From an uncultured Sutterella sp. (GTDB lineage Bacteria > Pseudomonadota > Gammaproteobacteria > Burkholderiales > Burkholderiaceae_F): DNA of 19,974 nt. The notes beneath the pieces are model-generated. The model was not told the DNA's origin. It searched no databases and was given only the letters and a program-made list of their open reading frames with translations. This document shows, piece by piece, positions 12,685-19,974 of the stretch. The stretch is from assembly GCA_900544255.1 (NCBI GenBank), contig UQUM01000037.1, positions 1-19,974 of the forward strand. The letters run 5' to 3'. The position numbers were made by a program, and so were the translations under genes. Within the stretch, counting starts at the first letter, position 1; each line of letters opens with the position of its first letter.

Positions 12685-13644
12685 TCAGAAGACGTACTTC
12701 CCTTGGAGGGTGAGTGAATGGTTTTCGCGGTCGTGTTCGGCGGCTTCAAAGCGGTAGAGAAGCCCCAACGTGCCTTTTTCACCCGTGGCGGCAAGCCCTG
12801 CCGTCACTTTAACGCGGCCGTCTTCAAAGTATTTCGTTTCGGACGCCGAGCCGTTTATCTTGCCCTTTAACGTTTTGTCGCCTGCGGCCGCGGCGTAGGT
12901 GACGTCAAGCGTCGGACGGACGCTGTAGGCACCCAGGGCTCGCGCTGTCGTGAAGGTGACGCCCACCGGGAATTCGTAAAGGGCGGCGTTGTCGGGTTCT
13001 CCGTAGGAAGAGCCGTCCGACCAGTTGTCGGCGTTGATGAACGTGGCTTCGACGCCTGCGTGCGGCACAATGTCGAGCCACGGCGTCCGGACGCGGTAAT
13101 TGGCGGTCATGTCCGCCGTAAAGAGGTTGCCGTCCATGCCGTAGACGCGCCCTGTCGGGGTATCAACGCCGTTTTTCATGCGCGTCCAGCCGAGTTTGGC
13201 GGCAAGGGCGGCGTCGCCCAAACGTTCTTCGCCGTAGATCATGACGCCGTAGTACGCGGCGTCGCCGTCGCGGTGTTCGGTTTTGACGGTATCAAAATCA
13301 CCTTCACCATAGAAGTACACCACGCCGAAAGAGTGCGTGCCGGTTTGAATGTCGGCGCCGAGGTTCGCAACGCCCACGGTCGCTTTGTAGCCAGCGTCTC
13401 CCGTGAGTTTCTCAGCGCGGGTTTTGGCCCCGGTCACGTCAAGCCAGAGGCTGCCGCCGTCCGTGCGGTCGTTTGCACGGGCTTCCGTGAGACGCGCATC
13501 AACGGAAGAGCGCACGAGGTGCGTGACGTCGACGCCTGCGGAAAGGGCGCCGCTTTCGGCGAGACTGTCAAAACGGTCGGCGGCGTTGGCCGAGAGGGCG
13601 GCAGCAGAGAGAAGCGCAGCCGCGGTAAGGGAAAAAACGCGCAT
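12685..13644 (-). CDS. Outer-membrane beta-barrel, autotransporter-domain type without passenger
   Basis: It is a secreted outer-membrane protein of 319 residues. The signal peptide MRVFSLTAAALLSAAALSANA is followed by a short linker. GGSLWLDVTGAKTRAEKL (about 64-81) resembles the start of an autotransporter translocator barrel. Alternating hydrophobic/polar strands continue to a C-terminal GKYVF, the terminal aromatic signal read by the BAM machinery. The length fits one barrel of about 12 strands and leaves no room for a passenger domain, so it may be a pore or adhesin-like surface barrel, not a classical autotransporter. There is no Shine-Dalgarno sequence before the ATG, and a terminator-like hairpin lies just upstream (13658-13689). 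Function unknown. Confidence 0.8.
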   Translation of the reverse strand: MRVFSLTAAALLSAAALSANAADRFDSLAESGALSAGVDVTHLVRSSVDARLTEARANDRTDGGSLWLDVTGAKTRAEKLTGDAGYKATVGVANLGADIQTGTHSFGVVYFYGEGDFDTVKTEHRDGDAAYYGVMIYGEERLGDAALAAKLGWTRMKNGVDTPTGRVYGMDGNLFTADMTANYRVRTPWLDIVPHAGVEATFINADNWSDGSSYGEPDNAALYEFPVGVTFTTARALGAYSVRPTLDVTYAAAAGDKTLKGKINGSASETKYFEDGRVKVTAGLAATGEKGTLGLLYRFEAAEHDRENHSLTLQGKYVF

Positions 13645-14016
13645 GATGAAATTCAGTAAAAAACCGCCGGGAGCAACGTGCGCCCGGCGCGGTATCGAGT
13701 GCGGTCGATTGTATCGGGAGAGGAATTCGATTTCAATCCGGTCGGCGGAAAAACATTCAGAGAAGGCGGCCTGTTATTACGCAGGATTTATCGGAAAACG
13801 CAATGCCGTTACCGTGGACGCTGGACTTTGGCAGATTTTCGAATCTGTTGGAGAACGAGATGAAACCTACCTCCGGTTTGTGACAAGTTCGATAGTTTTT
13901 TGACAACGGCTTGAGGAACTCGCTCGGCTCGGTGACGCGGAGGTGACGATCACCTTGGAAAAAATAAGTTCGGACGCCTACCATTGCGAGAGTTTCTGGC
14001 CATGGGAGGTGCAGCC
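13645..14016. other. Gene-free divergent region between the barrel gene and the small secreted protein
   Basis: No supported gene. It contains the minus-strand hairpin at 13658-13689, a perfect TTGACA (13900-13905) without a matching -10, and the inverted repeat aggtga/tcacct (13941-13946/13950-13955) flanked by further ggtgacg copies at 13931-13937 and 13942-13948. The last three could be binding half-sites. Confidence 0.4.
13658..13689 (-). terminator. Terminator-like hairpin immediately upstream of the barrel gene
   Basis: On the minus strand cgccggg (13689-13683) pairs with cccggcg (13671-13665) and is followed by gTTTTTT (to 13658), only 13 bases before the ATG. It could be an attenuator controlling the barrel gene or end transcripts arriving from the GntR gene upstream on that strand. 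Confidence 0.6.
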
Positions 14017-14337
14017 GTGAAAATAACAACGTTGAGTTGGGCTTCGGCCGTGGTGGCGCTGATTCTTTCATTTTCAGCGCCCACGGACGCGGCGGCAGGT
14101 ACCAAGACGCCGCGCGTCTGCGCGGCAAAAACAGTTGCGGAACTTTCTGTCTGTCGTCGAGGGGATCAGGTGAGTTTTTCGCCGATGACGCTGGAATCGG
14201 TACACATCCCGGCGCTGACGGCGCACTTTTGTGACCTCACAAAAACCGTCGTGTGGAACACGCGTTCGTTTGCCTGTGTGGCGGGTGGGGAACGTCGGGT
14301 TGTCAATGCCGCCGACGAACTTAAGGCAAAGAAATAG
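14017..14337 (+). CDS. Small secreted four-cysteine protein, function unknown
   Basis: I chose GTG 14017 because gggagg (14004-14009) lies 7 bases upstream and the product then begins with a normal signal peptide (MKITTLSWASAVVALILSFSAPTDAAA). The TTG at 13984 and ATG at 14002 would add an unnatural leader. The product has 106 residues. The mature part holds exactly four cysteines (RVCAAK, SVCRRG, HFCDL, FACVAG), suggesting two disulphides in the periplasm. I do not recognise a family. It converges with the GntR gene after 4 bases. Confidence 0.65.
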   Translation: MKITTLSWASAVVALILSFSAPTDAAAGTKTPRVCAAKTVAELSVCRRGDQVSFSPMTLESVHIPALTAHFCDLTKTVVWNTRSFACVAGGERRVVNAADELKAKK

Positions 14338-14341
14338 TGTC

Positions 14342-15085
14342 TCAATCAAGCGCTACCTGCAGGCCCCGACAGGCAGCGTGTTCGATGCGATATTCCACCG
14401 TTTTCGATGAAAATGTGCGCGCAGTGCGCCGCAGGCGGAAAAAGGGCCCCTCGGCGGGGAAGCCATCGGGCGTTTCTGCGGGGAGGTGATTGACGACGTC
14501 AAGGCGGTCTGAGACGTCGCAGATGACCATGCCGCAGACGGTTTCGTAGATGGCGTAAAGACTCAGGTCTTGCTCATACGCTTTGGGGGTGAGTTTTTGA
14601 AAGAGATCGGCAGGGAGCCACGAAACGTCGAGCCCTGCACCGTCGCTGTCTCCGGGCAGTGCGTTCACGCTTTTCATGGTGCGGGCGACATGAATGACGA
14701 GGTCGCCTTCCGTGAGGTTCAGAACTTTTGCCACAAGAGCGGGCGCCGGTACCGTCTCAAAAAGCACGACGGTGCCTTTGAAGTGCGTGATCCGGCCGTC
14801 GGCGTATTGATAGCGCTGAAAACGGTTCCAGAACCCGGCGTCCGCATAGCTTTTGGCGTAGGTGCCGCTCCCTTGTTTTTTCACGAGGCGCCCGCGGTCG
14901 GAGAGAATATCGAGGGCCTTTCGGACGGTACCGACGCTCACGCCGAAATCCGTCGCCAACTGCGTTTCGCTCGGAATTGCTTTGTTCAACGGCCAACGGC
15001 CATCGGCAATTTCCTTTTCAATGGCCTGAGCGAGCTGCAGGTAGAGCGGATTGCGGGAAAGGGAAGCGATAACTGCAGGCATCAC
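14342..15085 (-). CDS. GntR-family regulator, HutC/UTRA type
   Basis: It is a DNA-binding transcription regulator of 247 residues. The N-terminal winged helix-turn-helix (about 10-78) has the GntR pattern: PLYLQLAQAIEKEIADGRW, IPSETQLATDFGVSVGTVRKALDIL, and LVKKQGSGTYA. The C-terminal part (about 95-245) fits the UTRA effector domain, ending in EYRIEHAACRG. It is divergent from the two AbgA-like hydrolase genes, so it probably represses them and responds to their substrate or product. ATG at 15085 or 15082 is possible, both after an aggact ribosome site. A dyad in the shared promoter region (15119-15137) is a likely operator. Confidence 0.88.
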   Translation of the reverse strand: MMPAVIASLSRNPLYLQLAQAIEKEIADGRWPLNKAIPSETQLATDFGVSVGTVRKALDILSDRGRLVKKQGSGTYAKSYADAGFWNRFQRYQYADGRITHFKGTVVLFETVPAPALVAKVLNLTEGDLVIHVARTMKSVNALPGDSDGAGLDVSWLPADLFQKLTPKAYEQDLSLYAIYETVCGMVICDVSDRLDVVNHLPAETPDGFPAEGPFFRLRRTARTFSSKTVEYRIEHAACRGLQVALD

Positions 15086-15118
15086 GAGAAAGTCCTATAG
15101 CAGAGAGAGGAGTACCGG

Positions 15119-15137
15119 CGGAATTGTACGGATTCCG
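15119..15137. promoter_or_regulatory. Candidate GntR operator
   Basis: cggaat (15119-15124) and attccg (15132-15137) form a perfect dyad around tgtacgg. It lies in the 110-base divergent region between the GntR gene and the first hydrolase gene, as expected for autoregulation and control of the neighbour. Family operators are usually short dyads, but this exact site is inferred. Confidence 0.5.
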
Positions 15138-15195
15138 ATACGCAAAACGACTACACTCAGCGGATGCTGAATCATTGTTTATCCGGGAGGGATGA

Positions 15196-16473
15196 ATGAA
15201 TCCGTTGACGCAATACGTGGAAGACGCCGTGGTACTTCGTCGGGCGTTCCACCGTCGGCCTGAAGAGGGTTGGACGGAATTTGAAACGACTTATCGGATT
15301 GTGACGTGTCTTGAAAAGTACGGCTATGACGTCAAGGCCGGAATTGAAGCCGTTGAGCCGAGTGCGGTGCTGGGACGCAATCCGGAACTCGTCGCCAAAG
15401 CGGAAGCCCGTGCATTGGCGCATGGCGTGCCTCAGGCGTTTTTGGATCGTCTCAGCCATTACACCGGTGCGGTCGCGGAATTCAATACGGGGCGTCCGGG
15501 GCCGGTGACGGTCTTTCGCTTTGATATTGACTGCGTGTTGGTGACGGAATCGACGGCTGCGGATCATGTGCCCGCTGCGCTGGGGTTCGCGAGCGAAATT
15601 CCCGGCGCCATGCACGCCTGCGGGCACGACGGCCATACGGCGTCAGGACTCGCATTGGCGCATTGGTTGAGGGATCACCAAGACGAATTGACAGGTCGCA
15701 TCCGTCTTCTCTTTCAGCCTGCGGAAGAAGGTACGCGCGGTGCGGGATCAATGGCGGCCAAAGGTTGGGTGGATGATGCCGATTGGTTCTTCGGTGCGCA
15801 CGTTGGGGACGAATGCAAATTGGGAACGGTGGGCGTGATCCGTCACGGGTTCCTCGCCACGTCCAAGATGGACATTCACTTTAAAGGCACGGCGTCGCAT
15901 GCCGGGGCGAAACCTGAAGCGGGACGAAGCGCATTGTCTGCGGCCGCGGCGTGCACGCTGATGCTCGAAGGTATTCCGCGTCATTCGGGCGGTGCTACAC
16001 GGGTGGCCGTGGGGACCATGAACGCCGGTGAAGGTCGCAACGTGACGCCGGCGCACGCCGATATGCAGATCGAGGTGCGCGGCGAAACGGGGCCGGTGAA
16101 CGAGTGGATGACGGAACGGGTGAAATCGATCGTAAAGGGCGTTTCGGAAAGCTATGAAGTCGAAGGAACGGTGGAACTCGTGGGCCAGGCGACGACGGTG
16201 GATTCCGATTCGGAAGCGACGAATGTCGTGGCTAAGGCGGCTGAAGCACTTCACTATCCTTGCCTGATGTTGGATCATGCGGGGGCAAGCGAAGACTGCT
16301 CCATCCTCATCCGTCGAGCGCAGGAAAAAGGCGTGAAGTCGGCCTTTTTCCTCTGGGGATGCAACCACCATGGACACCACCGGCCGGACTTTGATCTGCA
16401 GGATACGGAATCACTCCCGTGTGCACTTGCGATGCTGACGACCATCGTGGAAGAAACGAACGGACGACAGTAG
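15196..16473 (+). CDS. M20D-type amidohydrolase, AbgA-like (first copy)
   Basis: It is a metal-dependent amidohydrolase of 425 residues, closest in my memory to E. coli AbgA, which splits p-aminobenzoyl-glutamate with AbgB. Shared features include the N-terminal RRAFHRRPEEGWTEFET, RFDIDCVLV (108-116), HACGHDGHT (140-148, metal ligands C142 and H144), QPAEEGTRGA (174-183, general base and ligand glutamates), GAHVG (200-204), the dimerisation-lid GTASHAGAKPE (231-241), RNVTP (281-285) and GHHRPDFD near the C-terminus. The ATG follows ggagg at a 5-base spacing; an ATG four bases earlier is out of frame. It has no signal peptide, so it is cytoplasmic. Substrate unproven: an N-acyl amino acid or dipeptide-like amide is as possible as p-aminobenzoyl-glutamate. 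Confidence 0.9.
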   Translation: MNPLTQYVEDAVVLRRAFHRRPEEGWTEFETTYRIVTCLEKYGYDVKAGIEAVEPSAVLGRNPELVAKAEARALAHGVPQAFLDRLSHYTGAVAEFNTGRPGPVTVFRFDIDCVLVTESTAADHVPAALGFASEIPGAMHACGHDGHTASGLALAHWLRDHQDELTGRIRLLFQPAEEGTRGAGSMAAKGWVDDADWFFGAHVGDECKLGTVGVIRHGFLATSKMDIHFKGTASHAGAKPEAGRSALSAAAACTLMLEGIPRHSGGATRVAVGTMNAGEGRNVTPAHADMQIEVRGETGPVNEWMTERVKSIVKGVSESYEVEGTVELVGQATTVDSDSEATNVVAKAAEALHYPCLMLDHAGASEDCSILIRRAQEKGVKSAFFLWGCNHHGHHRPDFDLQDTESLPCALAMLTTIVEETNGRQ

Positions 16474-16505
16474 CCGGAATAATGTCGGGCGATCGGATTT
16501 GCCCT

Positions 16506-16535
16506 GGCACAAGCCGTGCCGGCGGATTAACGCCG
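16506..16535 (+). repeat. Two adjacent hairpins between the hydrolase genes
   Basis: ggcac/gtgcc (16506-16510/16516-16520) is followed at once by cggcg/cgccg (16520-16524/16531-16535). No U-tract follows, so read-through from the first to the second gene is likely. They may stabilise or process the mRNA. Confidence 0.5.
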
Positions 16536-16611
16536 ACGAGGCCTTTCAGCCGCTGGCTTGCGTGAAATAATCCCCTCTTTGTTTTAGCAGAACCCCTAAG
16601 GAGAGTTGACT

Positions 16612-17889
16612 GTGACGGATATTCAGAAGTATGCGGATGAAGCCGTGGCTCTGCGCCGCGCGATCCATAAGCGTCCGGAAGAAGGCTGGACCGAATTTGA
16701 AACGACGTACCGCGTCGTGACGACGCTGGAAAAGCTGGGTTACGCGGTAAAGTGCGGCCTTGCCGTCATTGATCCGAAGGCGGTGTTGGGTCGGAACGAA
16801 GCGTTGGTTGCCAAGGCGCAGCAGCGCGCGCTCGAACACGGTGTCCCGCAGGCGTTTTTGGATCGACTGGAGGGTTACACCGGAGCCGTGGCGGAATTGG
16901 ATACGGGGCGCGCGGGCCCCACGACGGCGTTTCGTTTTGACATGGACTGCGTGTTGGTGTCGGAAACGACCGATCCCGAGCATGTGCCCAACAAGGAAGG
17001 TTTTGCCTCTGAAATCCCGGGGCTCATGCATGCTTGCGGTCACGACTCCCATACGGCCTCGGGCTTGGGATTCGCGCACTGGTTGATGGACAACAAGGAC
17101 AAATTGACGGGGCGCGTCCGCCTCATTTTCCAGCCTGCGGAAGAAGGCACGCGCGGAGCGGGTGCCATGGCGGCTGCCGGTGTCGTCGATGACGTCGACT
17201 GGCTGTTCGGCGCGCACGTGGGCGTGACCTGCAAGTCGGGTGAAATCGGCATCATCCGTCACGGGTTCCTTGCGACGGCGAAGATCGATATTGAATTTGA
17301 AGGAACGCCCTCGCACGCGGGATCGGATCCGGAAAAGGGCCGCAGCGCGCTTGTGGCTGCCGCAGCCTGCACGATGATGCTGCAGGGGATTCCCCGTCAC
17401 TCGGGCGGCGACAGCCGCGTAGCCATCGGAACGCTCTATGCGGGCGAAGGCCGCAACGTGACGCCGGCGCACGCCAAAATGCAGCTTGAAGTACGCGGTG
17501 AAACGGGCGAAGTGAGCGACTGGATGGTGGATCGCGTGGCGTCCATCGTGAAGGGCGTTTCCGAAGCTTACGAAGTGAAGGGCTCGTGGTTGAAGGCGGG
17601 CGAAGCCACCGTGATGAATTCGGATCAGGCGGCCTGCGACGTCATTGATCGGGCGGCTCAAGCCGAAGGCCTCACGGTGAAGGTTTACGACAAGATGGGC
17701 GGCAGCGAAGACTGCTCGATTCTGCAGCGTCGCGCTCAGCAGCACGGTGCCAAGGCGGCTTATTTCTTCTGGGGTTGCGATCACCACGGACACCATCGTC
17801 CGGACTTCGAAATCCAGGATACGGTCAACATGCCGCGTGCCTTGGCGGTATTGACGGACATCGTGACGGAAACGAACGGTCGGCACTGA
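16612..17889 (+). CDS. M20D-type amidohydrolase, AbgA-like (second copy)
   Basis: It is a paralogue of the gene before it. From this GTG start both proteins are 425 residues and align without a gap; counting by hand gives 289 identical residues (68%). All metal and catalytic residues are kept (HACGHDSHT at 140-148, QPAEEGTRGA at 174-183, GAHVG at 200-204, GHHRPDFE near the C-terminus). The least similar part is about 321-360, close to the substrate pocket in M20 enzymes, which suggests different substrates or a heteromer like AbgA-AbgB. GTG 16612 is preferred because aaggag (16598-16603) lies 8 bases before it; TTG 16606 would leave only 2 bases. Codon use is more biased than in the first copy, hinting at higher expression. 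Confidence 0.9.
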   Translation: MTDIQKYADEAVALRRAIHKRPEEGWTEFETTYRVVTTLEKLGYAVKCGLAVIDPKAVLGRNEALVAKAQQRALEHGVPQAFLDRLEGYTGAVAELDTGRAGPTTAFRFDMDCVLVSETTDPEHVPNKEGFASEIPGLMHACGHDSHTASGLGFAHWLMDNKDKLTGRVRLIFQPAEEGTRGAGAMAAAGVVDDVDWLFGAHVGVTCKSGEIGIIRHGFLATAKIDIEFEGTPSHAGSDPEKGRSALVAAAACTMMLQGIPRHSGGDSRVAIGTLYAGEGRNVTPAHAKMQLEVRGETGEVSDWMVDRVASIVKGVSEAYEVKGSWLKAGEATVMNSDQAACDVIDRAAQAEGLTVKVYDKMGGSEDCSILQRRAQQHGAKAAYFFWGCDHHGHHRPDFEIQDTVNMPRALAVLTDIVTETNGRH

Positions 17890-17913
17890 TCGTCGGTTGA
17901 GTCGTTAAGAAAG

Positions 17914-17945
17914 ACGGTCTCGGGGGAACTCGGGGCCGTTTTTTC
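17914..17945 (+). terminator. Terminator after the second hydrolase gene
   Basis: acggtctcg (17914-17922) pairs with cggggccgt (17931-17939) using two or three G-T pairs, followed by six T. It closes the hydrolase operon. Confidence 0.7.
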
Positions 17946-18039
17946 ATAGGAAATCGGAAGAGCCAAGTTTGATGATGTGATAACATAAAACCAACGCATT
18001 TTGAACGGATTTCTGCCTCTGAGCAGGGCTTAATAAGGC

Positions 18040-19797
18040 ATGACACAGAAAAAAGCACTGAAAAAAATTCCGTATGGGAACGCCGGTTTCCTATCGATCC
18101 GTTCCGATGACTACGCTTACGTAGACAAGACGCGCTTCATTGAGGTGTTTGAGCAGTGCGGCTCTCGCTTTCCGTTCATTGTGCGGCCGCGGCGTTTCGG
18201 CAAGACGCTTTTTACAGAAACCCTGCGGGCGTATTACGACAAAGCAGAAGCGGCGAACTTTGAGAAGAACTTCAAAGACACCTATATAGGAAGCCATCGG
18301 ACGCCGCTGGCAAGTCAGTTCTATGTTTTGAAGTTTACGTTCGCCGGGTTTTCCGACCGTACGCCTCAGGAAGACTTTCTGCGGACGGTGCGCAATGCGG
18401 TGGTGAGTTTCTTCAATATCTACCCGCATCCGCGACAGAACGAAATTCTTAAAGCATCGTTTTCAAATGCCGGTGCTTTAATCGAAACGTTTTTCGCCGT
18501 TTTGGGGCCGGAATTTCGTCAGAAGGTCTTTGTCATCATTGACGAATACGATCACCTGACGAATACGGTGCTTTCTCGGGAGCTTGCGGAATTCAAAGCC
18601 ATTACGTCGGCGGCGGGGTTCTTCAAAGATTTCTATACGAAGTTAAAGAGCGCCACGGAAGACATGGGACCCGTGGCGAGGATTTTCGTGACCGGGGTGA
18701 CGTCGATTGCGCTCGATTCCATGACGTCAGGGTTTTCGATTGCGACGAACTATACGACGCGGTCGGCGTTTTCCGCCCTCTTTGGGTTTACGGAAACGGA
18801 ATTAAGGCAGTTGATTTCCGAAGTGATTGATTTGGACGCGTACGGCCATTCGTTGGATGACGTCGTGGCGCGGATGAAGACCTGGTACAACGGTTACCGC
18901 TTCAGTGCCAAGGTGGACGAAGCGGTGTTCAATGCGTCCATGTGCCTGTATTACTTGAGCTACATTCGTGACGAAAACGAGGAACCGGTGACGCTCCTTG
19001 ATCCGTCTTTCTCGCAGGATCTGCAGAAGATCAGCGGAATTCTCGGGTTAGGCGATCCGGCGTTCGTGAAAATGATTGTCACTCGGGCGCTGCAGCATGA
19101 AGCGATCGAATTTCCCGTCGGCGACCTGCAGCTTCTGAACCTCAACAAGAATGACCGTTTTGATGCGGCGAGCGTCCTCTCTGCCATGTTTTACATGGGG
19201 TACCTCACGTTTGCGCCGAATGACCGTTATCGGTTGGTCGTGCCTAACCGGGCCGTCGCCATCCAGTTTTTTGAGTATTACCTGCAATACGTTTTGTCGG
19301 TGTCGGAAGCGTCGGGACGGTATTCGGCAATGGATTTGACGCGGGCTTATCGGGCGCTCGAAAAGGGCGATCCCGAGCCGCTTTTCCGTTCGGCGAGTGC
19401 GCGGTTTGCTGATGGCAGCGACGTGATGACGGCGGTGCATTTGTCGGAAAGTGATTTCCAGACGCTGATAGCGGCGACGCTCTATTTCGACAACGATGTC
19501 GAAGTGGTGCGGGAAGCGCAGGCGCTGGGAGCGAAGGGCGGTCGAATCGATCTGCTCATCCGCCCGACGGCGGGGTCGCCGGTGAAACACACCTTCCTCG
19601 TCGAGCTCAAGTACCTCAGCAAGGCGGAAGGCAAGACTGAAAGCGCAGTAAAAGAAGCAAAGGAAAAGGCACTCAGTCAACTGCGGCGTTACGCCCGATG
19701 CAGCAACATTCGCGGCATTTCGAACTTGAAGTGTGTGGCGGCGGTTTTTGTAGGAACGCAGTTGGCGGAATTCGTTACGGAAGACGTGGCGGGATAA
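18040..19797 (+). CDS. AAA-ATPase-like protein with C-terminal PD-(D/E)XK nuclease-type domain
   Basis: It has 585 residues with the layout of the AAA-ATPase_like plus PD-(D/E)XK families common in Bacteroidetes, Fusobacteria and gut anaerobes. The N-terminal IPYGNAGFLSIRSDDYAYVDKT and the phosphate-binding-like RPRRFGKTL (49-57) are characteristic, though the P-loop is not a standard GxxxxGKS. A Walker B-like VFVIIDEYDHLTN is at 163-175, followed by TGVTSIALDSMTSGFS (218-233). The nuclease core shows D504 (GRIDLLI) and E522/K524 (FLVELKYL), then a QLRRYA helix at 547-552. No signal peptide. Its role is unknown; mobile, defence or selfish behaviour has been suspected for the family because copies are numerous. 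It stands alone between a terminator and an empty stretch. The ribosome site is weak (aagg one base before ATG). Confidence 0.85.
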   Translation: MTQKKALKKIPYGNAGFLSIRSDDYAYVDKTRFIEVFEQCGSRFPFIVRPRRFGKTLFTETLRAYYDKAEAANFEKNFKDTYIGSHRTPLASQFYVLKFTFAGFSDRTPQEDFLRTVRNAVVSFFNIYPHPRQNEILKASFSNAGALIETFFAVLGPEFRQKVFVIIDEYDHLTNTVLSRELAEFKAITSAAGFFKDFYTKLKSATEDMGPVARIFVTGVTSIALDSMTSGFSIATNYTTRSAFSALFGFTETELRQLISEVIDLDAYGHSLDDVVARMKTWYNGYRFSAKVDEAVFNASMCLYYLSYIRDENEEPVTLLDPSFSQDLQKISGILGLGDPAFVKMIVTRALQHEAIEFPVGDLQLLNLNKNDRFDAASVLSAMFYMGYLTFAPNDRYRLVVPNRAVAIQFFEYYLQYVLSVSEASGRYSAMDLTRAYRALEKGDPEPLFRSASARFADGSDVMTAVHLSESDFQTLIAATLYFDNDVEVVREAQALGAKGGRIDLLIRPTAGSPVKHTFLVELKYLSKAEGKTESAVKEAKEKALSQLRRYARCSNIRGISNLKCVAAVFVGTQLAEFVTEDVAG

Positions 19798-19974
19798 GCC
19801 GAATCCTGAGACAGTCGTTTTGTTTTGATTTCACAACAAACTCGCAGGAAGCCCGTGACTTCAGTCGTCGGGAGGAATGCGAAAGGCATCTCCTTTGACC
19901 TTAACTTCCCGCTTAAATGTGCACTCAGAACTCAAGTCTGAGCGGGTACATCACTAACTCCTTTATTCTTAGCT
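19798..19974. other. 3' flank with hairpins, no gene seen
   Basis: Two structures are visible. aggaatgc (19873-19880) pairs with gcat-c-tcct (19886-19894) around a gaaag loop. A second stem, ctcaga/tctgag (19924-19929/19937-19942), is nested in cccgct/agcggg. Neither is followed by a T-run. They might be part of the control region of a gene beyond the window. Confidence 0.4.

Noticed and set aside
13984..14337. TTG start for the small secreted protein
   Set aside because: It has no ribosome site and adds an acidic/hydrophobic leader before a complete signal peptide; GTG 14017 has gggagg at a 7-base spacing.
16546..17886. 446-codon minus-strand open frame antisense to the second hydrolase gene
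   Set aside because: Shadow of a highly biased gene; the sense protein carries all catalytic motifs.

Overview
The window looks like chromosomal DNA of a gut-type, anaerobically living betaproteobacterium, most likely Sutterellaceae (Sutterella/Parasutterella/Duodenibacillus-like). This rests on gene content and protein style (DcuA plus AspA, a MetQNI set, AbgA-like hydrolases, a hybrid kinase paired with a binding protein, a stand-alone autotransporter-type barrel), not on any rRNA marker. I recognised no tRNA, rRNA or CRISPR.

Layout. Bases 1-76 look like the 3' end (domain VI with branch-point A) of a group II intron. A gene-free leader of about 500 bases follows, with a perfect FNR-type site (153-166) and several RNA hairpins, and then aspA and dcuA (581-3511): aspartate to fumarate, with aspartate/fumarate/succinate exchange. 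The 195-base aspA-dcuA gap is packed with hairpins and dcuA ends at a strong terminator. After a 570-base gap comes a two-gene operon: a periplasmic family-3 binding protein and a hybrid histidine kinase (4085-7375), with no permease and no separate output regulator, so a ligand-sensing pair is the best reading.

A minus-strand NSS sodium:amino-acid symporter (7450-8778) is divergent from metQ-metN-metI (9270-11930), a methionine ABC importer. The 490 bases between them hold inverted repeats and a possible seven-codon leader peptide containing three Met and one Cys. A terminator separates metQ from metNI. Next, on the minus strand, are a Nudix-like hydrolase with a changed Nudix box and a signal-peptide-bearing outer-membrane beta-barrel. 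Both have terminator-like hairpins directly upstream of their start codons. A small secreted four-cysteine protein (GTG start, 14017) faces a GntR/UTRA regulator gene (14342-15085).

The GntR gene is divergent from two tandem AbgA-like M20 amidohydrolase genes (15196-16473 and 16612-17889). Their products are both 425 residues and about 68% identical without a gap; the regulator probably controls them through a dyad in the shared promoter region. The last gene (18040-19797) encodes an AAA-ATPase-like protein with a C-terminal PD-(D/E)XK nuclease-type domain. Bases 19798-19974 hold hairpins but no gene I can support.

Overall the region is mainly uptake and catabolism of amino acids and peptide-like compounds, with anaerobic respiration. 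The most unusual signals are in the RNA leaders (aspA, metQ, the barrel gene) and in the binding protein-kinase pair. No clearly new multi-gene system is evident.
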